From Terriglobia bacterium (GTDB lineage: Bacteria > Acidobacteriota > Terriglobia > Terriglobales > Acidobacteriaceae): 64,000 bases of DNA. Where the stretch lies: the NCBI GenBank assembly GCA_032252755.1, contig JAVUPY010000052.1:62001-126000 (forward strand), written 5' to 3'. Every line of letters starts with the position of its first letter. Position 1 is the first letter of the stretch. Positions 44,229 through 51,386 of the stretch are shown here, piece after piece. Both the position numbers and the translations under genes were made by a program. The notes under the pieces are model-generated. The model saw only the letters and a program-made list of their open reading frames with translations. It had not been told where the DNA came from and ran no database searches.

Positions 44229-45556
44229 AACAAAAACCTCCCGCGATTCATGATCCCGTTCGGGTCCAACGCGCGCTTCACGGCTTTCATGGCTTCCATG
44301 TCGTTTGCGGTCTCGCCCCAAACGGAAAAGTACGGTTTCGCTTCGCGCGGACATCGCACCACTACGGCCGACCCATCTTTCGGCATCGACTTCCGTATGG
44401 CTGTAACCACGCTCGCATACTGGCTGACCACCGGCGGATCGACCGAGAGTGGCACCAGGGCGACAATCAGCGACGCTAACCCAGCCCGGCCCACACTGGC
44501 GAACAAGAAGTTGTGGTCTGTCGCAGCCTGCTCTGCCGCTCCCAACACTTCACAAACCGCACTCGATCGCAAATGTACTTCCATCAACATCGCATTCTGA
44601 TGCTTCCTCGGCACTGCCTCGGCGAACTCCCGCACGCCATTGCAGAACCGTTTCTCTTCTGCCCCCACCAACTCCCGGTTCGTGTTCGCGCTCAACTCTC
44701 GCCGATATCGCTCGAGCACCGCGTCCGATCCCGCCGCTCGAGTCAGAACCGACCAGGCTTCGCTCGAATCCCCGATGTACTCGAGCGCCCGCGGAGAGAT
44801 CACTTCCATGCAGATGGGACTCAGCGGCGAACGCCTCACGGCGCCGCAGAACTCCATCGCGGACTCACAATCCTCGAATTCTCCGATAAACGTCGCCGTC
44901 TGCTTCGGCGCTGGAAACAGCCTGAAATTCGCCGAAGTGATCACCCCGAGCGTCCCTTGGCTGCCGATCATCAACTTCATCAAATCGTAGCCGGCGACGT
45001 TCTTCACCACGCGGCCACCGGCTTTCGCGATTCGACCATCGCCGGTAACGAACGACACTCCTATGCAGTACTCACGCGCGCCGCCAAACCCGTTTTTCAA
45101 GGGTCCAAAGGACGACGTCGCCAGCGAGCCGCCTATCGTGGCCTGCGCTGCGTTCGGGGGATCAAGCGGCAGCAGCAGACCTTTTTCCGCCACGCGCACA
45201 AGGATTTCACCGAGCTTGCAGCCTGCCTCCATTCCGATTGTCAGGTCACCGGGATCGAAGTGCAGAACGCGAGTGAGGCGATGAGTGCGAAGGAGAATAT
45301 TCACCTGCTCCGGAACCTTCCCGATGGATTGCCTCGTGAACCCACCCGCGACAGTAACACTCGCGTCGCGCTCGTTCGCTAGCCGAAGAATCGCAGCAAT
45401 CTCTTCCGCCGACGCCGGGACCACCCACATTCCTGGCCGCACGCCGTCGATGGCAAACCCTGTCAGCGCGCCGGGATCGTCGCATACGTACGCGTCGCCG
45501 ACAATCGCTGCCAGTTCGCGTCCGAGTTGGGCCGTCGCTGTGCTTGCCACCGTCAT
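44225..45556 (-). CDS. glcE: Glycolate oxidase FAD-binding subunit GlcE
   Basis: This 443-residue PCMH-type FAD protein has an N-terminal FAD domain (VTVAGGFTRQSIGKVPEQV, ATIGGSLATSSFGP, AGYDLMKLMIGSQGTLG) and a shorter FAD-oxidase C-terminal region. It is the second flavoprotein of glycolate oxidase, which oxidises glycolate to glyoxylate. It overlaps glcD by four bases (ATGA) and glcF by a CTGA. Lactate is an alternative substrate in this family. Confidence 0.88.
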   Translation of the reverse strand: MTVASTATAQLGRELAAIVGDAYVCDDPGALTGFAIDGVRPGMWVVPASAEEIAAILRLANERDASVTVAGGFTRQSIGKVPEQVNILLRTHRLTRVLHFDPGDLTIGMEAGCKLGEILVRVAEKGLLLPLDPPNAAQATIGGSLATSSFGPLKNGFGGAREYCIGVSFVTGDGRIAKAGGRVVKNVAGYDLMKLMIGSQGTLGVITSANFRLFPAPKQTATFIGEFEDCESAMEFCGAVRRSPLSPICMEVISPRALEYIGDSSEAWSVLTRAAGSDAVLERYRRELSANTNRELVGAEEKRFCNGVREFAEAVPRKHQNAMLMEVHLRSSAVCEVLGAAEQAATDHNFLFASVGRAGLASLIVALVPLSVDPPVVSQYASVVTAIRKSMPKDGSAVVVRCPREAKPYFSVWGETANDMEAMKAVKRALDPNGIMNRGRFLF

Positions 45557-46986
45557 CGTTTCCTAAGCTCTGGCGGAATCGCGGCCGCGCCCGTTTCCCG
45601 GCAACTTCTCGTGGTTGGGAAAATCTTCCGCGGGTTGAAAAGCGAATCAGGATTGAAAGCTTCGCGCAGGCTCTTCATCACGTCCATATCGGTTTCGGTG
45701 AACAGCAGCGGCATCAGCTTGTCCTTCTCCATGCCCACGCCGTGTTCGCCCGTAATGGTGCCTCCCACGCTCACGCAGTAGCCCAGGATTTCCCCGCTGG
45801 CGGCGATCGTCTTTTCCAACTGCGCCGGATCTCGCAAGTCGAACAGGATCGCCGGGTGCATGTTGCCGTCGCCCGCGTGAAAGATGTTTGCGATACGCAT
45901 TCCGTACTTCTCGCTGACCTTGGCGATGAACTTCAGCGTCTCCGGAATCTTCGTTCGCGGCACCACGCCATCCTGCGTGTAATACGAAGGTGCGAGCCGC
46001 CCGATCGCGGCAAACGCGTTCTTCCTTCCCTTCCACAGCAGCGCCCGCTCCGCGTCATCCTTTGCGCGCCGAACTTCCCGCGCACCGTTCACCGCGCATA
46101 GCCGCCGCACCGCCTCGGCCTGTTCTTCCACCGCTTCGCGCAACCCTTCCAGTTCGATCAGCAGCACGGCCCCGGCGTCCATCGGATACCCGGCATGCGT
46201 CGCTTCTTCCACCGTGCGCAGCGTCAGGCCATCGAACATCTCCAGCGCCGTCGGAGTAATCCCCTCCCGGGTAATGTCGACGACAGTGTTCGCGCCATCA
46301 TCAATCGTGTCGTAGATCGCCAGCAGGGTCGCGATCGTTTCAGCTTTTCGTGTCAGTTTGACGGTGATCTTCGTGACGATTCCGACGGTGCCTTCCGTGC
46401 CAGTGAAGAATCCGCACATGTCATAGCCACAGGTATCGACCGACTTGCCCCCGAATTGCGCGACGCGGCCGTCGCCAAGCACAACTTCCAGGCCCGTCAC
46501 GTGATTCACGGTCACGCCATGCGCCAGCGTGTGCGGGCCGCCCGAGTTCTCGCCCACGTTGCCGCCAATGGTCGACGCTTTCTGGCTCGAAGGGTCCGGC
46601 GCGAAGTACAACCCATGCTTCTCCACAGCATTCGACAATTCGAGATTCACGACGCCCGGCTGCACCGTCGCCCTCTGGTTTTCCAGATCGATCTCAAGGA
46701 TCCTGTTCATGCGCGTGAAGACGAGGACGATGCCGCCATCGCGAGCGATCGACCCGCCGCTCAGCCCCGTTCCCGCACCACGCGGCACAATCGAAACCCC
46801 TTCCGCCGCCGCAATCTTCACAATCGCCGAAACATCCTCAGTCGTCGCCGGAAACACCACGGCACCCGGCGTCCCCTTGTCCACCCCCGCGTCATACTCG
46901 TAGAGCATCACGTCCCCGGCTTTATCCAGGACGTTCCCACTCCCCAGCGCTTTCCTGAGTTTCGCGATTGCCTCAACCAAGGCCAT
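45553..46986 (-). CDS. glcD: Glycolate oxidase subunit GlcD
   Basis: About 477 residues of a GlcD/D-lactate-type FAD-linked oxidase: PCMH domain (VPRGAGTGLSGGSI, ATIGGNVGENSGGPHT, YDMCGFFTGTEGTVG) and FAD-oxidase C-terminal domain with IFHAGDGNMHP and TGEHGVGMEKDKL. I prefer the ATG at 46986, five bases after AGATAGG, over the GTG at 46992, which touches that site. It leads glcDEF, separated from citF by a 198-base gap with a hairpin. Such enzymes feed electrons from 2-hydroxyacids into the quinone pool. Confidence 0.9.
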   Translation of the reverse strand: MALVEAIAKLRKALGSGNVLDKAGDVMLYEYDAGVDKGTPGAVVFPATTEDVSAIVKIAAAEGVSIVPRGAGTGLSGGSIARDGGIVLVFTRMNRILEIDLENQRATVQPGVVNLELSNAVEKHGLYFAPDPSSQKASTIGGNVGENSGGPHTLAHGVTVNHVTGLEVVLGDGRVAQFGGKSVDTCGYDMCGFFTGTEGTVGIVTKITVKLTRKAETIATLLAIYDTIDDGANTVVDITREGITPTALEMFDGLTLRTVEEATHAGYPMDAGAVLLIELEGLREAVEEQAEAVRRLCAVNGAREVRRAKDDAERALLWKGRKNAFAAIGRLAPSYYTQDGVVPRTKIPETLKFIAKVSEKYGMRIANIFHAGDGNMHPAILFDLRDPAQLEKTIAASGEILGYCVSVGGTITGEHGVGMEKDKLMPLLFTETDMDVMKSLREAFNPDSLFNPRKIFPTTRSCRETGAAAIPPELRKR

Positions 46987-47035
46987 GGACACCTATCTTA
47001 CTCCGTCACGGTGTCGCGTCCCACATGTACGGGTG

Positions 47036-47069
47036 CTCCATCCAACGCCCTTTTGGCGTTAGGGTGCGG
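47036..47069. repeat. REP-like imperfect palindrome between citF and glcD
   Basis: CTCCATCCAACGCC and GGCGTTAGGGTGCGG form an imperfect stem around CTTTT. The flanking GGGTGCTCCATCC is very similar to GGGTGCCCCATCC at 50069-50081. It lies upstream of glcD and downstream of citF. Confidence 0.6.
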
Positions 47070-47099
47070 CAGGTCAATCTTCTGCGGACGTCAACAACA

Positions 47100-47123
47100 G
47101 AGCGCGCCTTCTCAGGCGCGCTC
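47100..47123 (-). terminator. Hairpin downstream of citF
   Basis: A perfect 9-bp stem (GAGCGCGCC / GGCGCGCTC) has a 6-base loop. On the minus strand it is followed by TGTTGTTG, a weak T-rich run. It lies about 60 bases after the citF stop and could separate the citrate-lyase-type operon from glcDEF. Confidence 0.55.
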
Positions 47124-47131
47124 GACTTCAA

Positions 47132-47180
47132 GCGTCAATAAGAAAATCGTCAATCGAAAATTGCTTTTCCCATTCGTCAT
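47132..47180. repeat. AT-rich GACGATT-type repeat (copy A)
   Basis: Contains AGCGTCAATAAGAAAATCGT followed by CAATCG, and then CATTCGTCATT. The same words occur at 48772-48838 and 59061-59112. On the minus strand the core reads CGATTGACGATTTTC. It begins only five bases beyond the citF stop. Confidence 0.65.
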
Positions 47181-47184
47181 TCCT

Positions 47185-48771
47185 TCATTCTTGCTTCTGC
47201 TTCCAAATCGTATCGAGCACCGTCCCATCCACCCACTTCACCACGGCCACTGGTTCGTCGGTGAGTCTCGGTTTGGCCGATTTTCCGCCGCAGATTTTCT
47301 CGACTTCTTCCTTGATCTGCTCAAGTTTGCGGACGGGCAGGCCGCTCCCCTTCACCGCATCCAGCAAATCCTGCCGTCTCGGGTTGATCGCAATTCCGCG
47401 CTCCGTCACGATCACGTCGATCAACTCTCCCGGTCCGGTCAGGGTCGTAACTTCGTCGACGATCACCGGAATACGGTCGCGGAACGAGGGCAGCGCCAGT
47501 ATTGTGCATCCCGCAAAAAGGCAATTCTGCCAGCCACCGATTCCATGCAGCATCCGCCCATCCGAATGCGTTACGACGTTGCCGTTGAAATTGACGTCCA
47601 CTTCCGTAGCCCCAAGAATCACTGCGTCGACCATCGACGCGAAGTTTCCCTTCCCGTGAAAGTTGTAGGACGTGAACGGCGAGGTCGGAACATGCCGCGG
47701 GTCAGTGGCAATCGACTTCACCGCATCGAGGTCGAACGTCTGCCCGTCCAGGATGTAACTCGTTAATCCTTCCTGCAGCATCTCGACCAAGTATTTCGTA
47801 GAACCGCCGCGCACGAACCGTGCCTTTACTCCGGCCTCGCGCATGTAGCGCCGCAGGTAATCGACGAACGCCAGTGCGATTCCTCCGGCGCCTGCCTGGA
47901 ACGAGAACCCGTCGCGCATGATTCCCGTCACTTTCAGGAACCGCGCGACCATCTCGGCAATTCGCAACCGGTCGGGCGACCGCGTGATCTGCGTCGTCCC
48001 GCTGACGATCTTTGCCGGATCGCCGATGCTCGGCACTTCGACAACGTGGTCGACGTTATTCCCCTGGATCTGCCACGGAATACATGGAAACGGCACCAGG
48101 TTGTCGGTCACCACGATCACCTTGTCCGCATACATAGAGTCCGCCAGCGCAAATCCCAGCGACCCGCAAGCCGAGGGCCCATGCGACCCATTCGCGTTAC
48201 CGAACGGGTCCGCCGTGGGCGCGGCGATCACCGCGATGTCAACGTGAACCTCGCCATCCTGGATCGCCTGCCATCGCCCGCCATGCGACCGCAGCACACC
48301 GTATCCGCGCATCTTCCCGTGCGAGCAGTAATCCCCGAGCGGCCCATTCATTGACCCCTCGATGTGGTGCACCGCGCCTTTTTCCATCAGGTCGATGACG
48401 GGCTCATGACATGGGAATGAGGCGCTGGGGAACCAGCGTAGATCCTTAACGCCCATTCGCGCGGCAACTTCCAGCGCAGGCAGCGCTACGCGATCACCTT
48501 CGCGAAGATGGTGATGCGACGAAATTGTCATTCCATCGCTCAACCCGCACAGCCGCAGCGCCGTCTCGAGATCGGGCACACGCTTGTCACCGTTCTCCGG
48601 GAAATCCGCATTCGTGCGCACCGGTGGAGATGCCTTCCGTCCAGATGGCTTGTACTTGCCGACTCCCTGGTACGCAACCTGTTCGCACCCATTCACGAAT
48701 GTGGGCACCTTGCGCCCCGCCGCATTCTTGACCAACTCGACCTGCTGCTTCGCTTCAACTGTCATAGTCAT
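47185..48771 (-). CDS. citF: Citrate lyase alpha subunit (citrate CoA/ACP-transferase)
   Basis: This 528-residue CitF-type CoA transferase has EGSMNGPLGDYCSHGKMRGYG, SHGPSACGSLGFALADSMYA, FSFQAGAGGIALAFVDYLRR and a late SFRDRIPVIVDEVTTLTGPGE. In citrate lyase CitF exchanges acetyl for citryl on the acyl carrier CitD, and CitE then cleaves citryl-ACP to oxaloacetate and acetyl-ACP. It follows a CitD-CitE fusion gene with a 65-base gap filled by an AT-rich repeat. Length is near that of E. coli CitF. No citC, citX or citG lies nearby. Confidence 0.9.
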   Translation of the reverse strand: MTMTVEAKQQVELVKNAAGRKVPTFVNGCEQVAYQGVGKYKPSGRKASPPVRTNADFPENGDKRVPDLETALRLCGLSDGMTISSHHHLREGDRVALPALEVAARMGVKDLRWFPSASFPCHEPVIDLMEKGAVHHIEGSMNGPLGDYCSHGKMRGYGVLRSHGGRWQAIQDGEVHVDIAVIAAPTADPFGNANGSHGPSACGSLGFALADSMYADKVIVVTDNLVPFPCIPWQIQGNNVDHVVEVPSIGDPAKIVSGTTQITRSPDRLRIAEMVARFLKVTGIMRDGFSFQAGAGGIALAFVDYLRRYMREAGVKARFVRGGSTKYLVEMLQEGLTSYILDGQTFDLDAVKSIATDPRHVPTSPFTSYNFHGKGNFASMVDAVILGATEVDVNFNGNVVTHSDGRMLHGIGGWQNCLFAGCTILALPSFRDRIPVIVDEVTTLTGPGELIDVIVTERGIAINPRRQDLLDAVKGSGLPVRKLEQIKEEVEKICGGKSAKPRLTDEPVAVVKWVDGTVLDTIWKQKQE

Positions 48772-48838
48772 TCGTCATTTCGACATTCGTAATTTCGTCA
48801 TTACTTTTCAATCGTCAATGCGAAAATCGCCAATCGTC
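48772..48838. repeat. AT-rich GACGATT-type repeat (copy B)
   Basis: Fills the citDE-citF gap: CATTCGTCATTTCG, TTTTCAATCGTCAATGCGAA, then AATCGCCAATCGTCAATT. On the minus strand it is a run of ATTGACGATT/AATGACGAA words directly upstream of the citF ATG. Matches copies A and C in order and wording. Confidence 0.65.
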
Positions 48839-50045
48839 AATTCACGAGACCCATTCTTCTCGCCCGCTCCACCAGTTTCACCGCCCGATTCACCACCGGC
48901 GGATCAATCATCTTCGAGCCCAGACTTACTACTCCGAGTCCCTTCGCCTTCGCGTCCTCGAATGCCGCCACGATCTTCAGCGCCTTTTCGATCTCCGTTT
49001 TCGACGGCGCATACGCTTCGTGGATGACTTGGATCTGCAGCGGATGGATGCAGCCCATGCCCTCGAATCCCATCGCCCGCGACTGCTCGCCCCAACGGCG
49101 CAGGCCGTCCATATCGGCGACGTCCCCGAATACAGAATCGATCGCCTGCACGCCAGCGGCTTTTGCGGCATTCACTACGCGGAACCGCGCAAAAAGCGTC
49201 TCTTCACCGGTCCGCGTTCTCACGATTCCGAGATCAGCGGTGTAATCTTCCAGTCCGATGGTCAGCGCGCAAACGCGATCCGACGCCGTCGCAATCGCGA
49301 ACGCATTCTCAATTCCCAGCGCCGACTCGAGGATCGGCATGATCCAGATCGGCTGCTTGATCCCCTCGCGTGTCTCGATCTCCGAAATCTTCCGATCGAC
49401 CTCGAGCACTTCGCGCGCATGCTCGACCTTGGGAATGAGAATGACGTCCGGCCGCTCCGGCACGACCTCTTCCAGATCCTGGTACCCCAGCGGCAACTGA
49501 TTAATCCTCACCATCCGCTCCGCCGCGCCGAAATCGACCCCCCACAGGGTGTTGCGCACCAGCACTCGCGCTGAATCCTTTTCGCTCGCGTGGACGGAAT
49601 CTTCAAGATCGAGAATCACCGCGTCAGGCTCATGCAGTCCGGCATTGATGAAGTACTTGGGCTCGCTCCCCGGCAGATACAATCGCGAGCGCCGCAAACG
49701 ATCCTTCGTGGAGTGCTCCGGATGCGGCACGGGTTCCGGCAACCATCGCTTCCCATTCCCCAGGCCCGACCGTCGTACCGCCGCCTCGGTCCGTGCCGCG
49801 ATGACAAACGGCAAGGCGCCTTCATCAATGATCGTGAGTTTGCCGATTGTGACTCCCAGCGATGCAAGAACATTCTTCGCCTGTTCGCGAATTTGCTCGC
49901 CATAGTAAAGGCCAACCCTAGACTGCAACTCGATTTCCAGGGGCCTCTCGCCGGGTTCATAGCGGACGAACAGATCACTCCGCACGTCTGTTCCCTGCCG
50001 CCCAGCCTCACCAATCCTTGCCCTAACTTCCGCCGTCATCGCCAT
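48837..50045 (-). CDS. citE: CitD-CitE fusion: acyl carrier plus citryl-ACP lyase
   Basis: About 402 residues. Residues 1-95 match CitD: GTDVRSDLFVRYEP contains the serine that carries the phosphoribosyl-dephospho-CoA group in known citrate lyases, and the domain ends with IDEGALPFVIAARTEAAV. After a short linker comes CitE: RSRLYLPGSEPKYF, AVILDLEDSVH, IMPILESALGIENAF, IGLEDYTADLG and GCIHPLQIQVIHEAY. CitD and CitE are normally separate, so this is a gene fusion. I start at the ATG at 50045 because the upstream extension has no CitD-like content. It lies between an IDH-family gene and citF. Confidence 0.88.
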   Translation of the reverse strand: MAMTAEVRARIGEAGRQGTDVRSDLFVRYEPGERPLEIELQSRVGLYYGEQIREQAKNVLASLGVTIGKLTIIDEGALPFVIAARTEAAVRRSGLGNGKRWLPEPVPHPEHSTKDRLRRSRLYLPGSEPKYFINAGLHEPDAVILDLEDSVHASEKDSARVLVRNTLWGVDFGAAERMVRINQLPLGYQDLEEVVPERPDVILIPKVEHAREVLEVDRKISEIETREGIKQPIWIMPILESALGIENAFAIATASDRVCALTIGLEDYTADLGIVRTRTGEETLFARFRVVNAAKAAGVQAIDSVFGDVADMDGLRRWGEQSRAMGFEGMGCIHPLQIQVIHEAYAPSKTEIEKALKIVAAFEDAKAKGLGVVSLGSKMIDPPVVNRAVKLVERARRMGLVN

Positions 50046-50074
50046 AGTTATCTCGTCTTCACCACTGTGGGTGC

Positions 50075-50111
50075 CCCATCCTAACGCGCGTTTTGTGCGC
50101 GTCAGGGTGGG
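50075..50111. repeat. REP-like palindrome between IDH-family gene and citDE
   Basis: CCCATCCTAACGCGC (50075-50089) and GCGCGTCAGGGTGGG (50097-50111) pair over 15 positions with one mismatch and one wobble. It sits in the 85-base gap upstream of the CitD-CitE fusion. It is the clearest member of the palindrome family also seen at 47036-47069 and 57786-57825. Confidence 0.7.
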
Positions 50112-50130
50112 ATAGTTTCCTCGGTTGACC

Positions 50131-51339
50131 CTACGCACCAACTCCGACGCCCGCCTCAACCTTCGCCAGGATCGCATCCGTCATCTGGTTCGTCGATGCC
50201 GCTCCCTGCGCAATCGACTTTCCGCCACCGGAGAGCCGCATCATGTCGTACGTCCGAATCTTGCCTTCGGCGACGACATCCGCGATTGCCTTCCGAATGC
50301 GATTCGCCTTCTCGGTCTCGCCCACGTGGTCCAGCATCATCGCCGCCGAAAGAATCATTGCGATCGGGTTCACGATTGGCGGATGAAGTTCGGCGTACTT
50401 CGGAGCCGACCCATGCGTCGGCTCAAATACCGCAACTTCCTCGCCGATATTGCCGCTCGCCGCAAAGCCCAGTCCGCCAATCAATCCCGCAAAGGCGTCC
50501 GAGATCACGTCGCCGAACAAATTGGACGCAACGATCACGCCATACTCTTCCGGATTCTTCGTCAGCCACATCGTTTGGGCGTCGATATTCGTCGACCACA
50601 GCGCCACGCCGGGATACTGCTTGCTGACTTCCTTCGCGACCTCTTCCATCATCCCCGAGGTCTCGCGCAGCACATTCGGCTTCTCGCAAATGGTCACCGA
50701 CTTGTAGCCGAACTTCTTCGCGTATTCGAACGCCGCCACGCAGATCCGCCGCGCATTCTTCCGCGTGATAACCCGAACGCTCACTGCAAGGTCCTCGCCC
50801 GGCACATCCGCAAACGGCTTGAACTTCGAGTGTGTCGCCAGCGCCGTTCGCACGTTCGCCGGAGGATTTGTCCACTCCACGCCCGCGTACAGACCCTCGG
50901 TGTTCTGCCGGAACACGACGACGTTCACCTGCGGTTCCTCGAACCCGCCATCCCCGCGTTTGCGAATGAAGTTCAGCGGATTGCCCGGGAACCCGATGCA
51001 CGGCCGCATGCAGATATCGAGATTGAAAATCTGCCGCATCGAAACGATCGGACTGAAATACGAGAACCCCTTGCCCTGCAACTCCGGCTTCAACTCCGCC
51101 TCAGCAGCCTTCTTCGGCTTCGACGTAATCGCGCCAAAAAGCCCAAGCTTATGCTTCCGCAGCAACTCCACCGTGCGCTCCGGCAGCGCGTTGCCCTCGT
51201 TGCACCACGCCTCCCAGCCAATGTCCGCATGCACGTATTCGGCGTCGAATCCAACCGCATTCAGTACCCGGATCGCCTCCGGCAGGACCTGGTTCCCAAT
51301 CCCATCGCCCGGCATCGTCACAACCGTGTATTTCGCCAT
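50131..51339 (-). CDS. Isocitrate/isopropylmalate-type dehydrogenase
   Basis: This 402-residue beta-decarboxylating dehydrogenase has the N-terminal MPGDGIGNQVLPEAI, the substrate-side segment MRQIFNLDICMRP, VFRQNTEGLYAGVEW, DAFAGLIGGLG and the cofactor region THGSAPKYAE followed by NPIAMILSAAMML. The NPIAMILSAAMML part is like isopropylmalate dehydrogenase, whereas the NTEGLYAGVEW part is isocitrate-dehydrogenase-like. The preferred acid (isocitrate, homoisocitrate, isopropylmalate, tartrate) cannot be fixed by eye. Upstream sits an aconitase-family gene, downstream citDE. Ribosome-binding purines come from a CGCAGAGG repeat. Confidence 0.85.
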   Translation of the reverse strand: MAKYTVVTMPGDGIGNQVLPEAIRVLNAVGFDAEYVHADIGWEAWCNEGNALPERTVELLRKHKLGLFGAITSKPKKAAEAELKPELQGKGFSYFSPIVSMRQIFNLDICMRPCIGFPGNPLNFIRKRGDGGFEEPQVNVVVFRQNTEGLYAGVEWTNPPANVRTALATHSKFKPFADVPGEDLAVSVRVITRKNARRICVAAFEYAKKFGYKSVTICEKPNVLRETSGMMEEVAKEVSKQYPGVALWSTNIDAQTMWLTKNPEEYGVIVASNLFGDVISDAFAGLIGGLGFAASGNIGEEVAVFEPTHGSAPKYAELHPPIVNPIAMILSAAMMLDHVGETEKANRIRKAIADVVAEGKIRTYDMMRLSGGGKSIAQGAASTNQMTDAILAKVEAGVGVGA

Positions 51340-51351
51340 AACCTTCGCGAC

Positions 51352-51373
51352 CTCCGCGTTCCTCTGCGTTAAT
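51352..51373 (-). repeat. CGCAGAGG-type short repeat supplying a ribosome-binding site
   Basis: On the minus strand GATTAACGCAGAGGAACGCG leads into GAGGTCGCGAAGG before the ATG at 51339. It repeats the CRCAGAGG unit seen after glcF and after the acyl-ligase gene. Its GGAGG/GAAGG lie where the ribosome-binding site of the IDH-family gene must be. Confidence 0.55.
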
Positions 51374-51386
51374 CTTTTGATACTCT

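Noticed and set aside
46195-47766. 523-codon plus-strand open frame across glcD and citF
   Set aside because: It crosses two well-supported minus-strand genes and the repeat-filled gap between them, and its sequence is arginine/histidine-rich without recognisable domains.
50125-51372. 415-codon plus-strand open frame opposite the IDH-family gene
   Set aside because: A shadow of a high-GC gene; the translated sequence is very rich in arginine and leucine, and the opposite strand has all family motifs.
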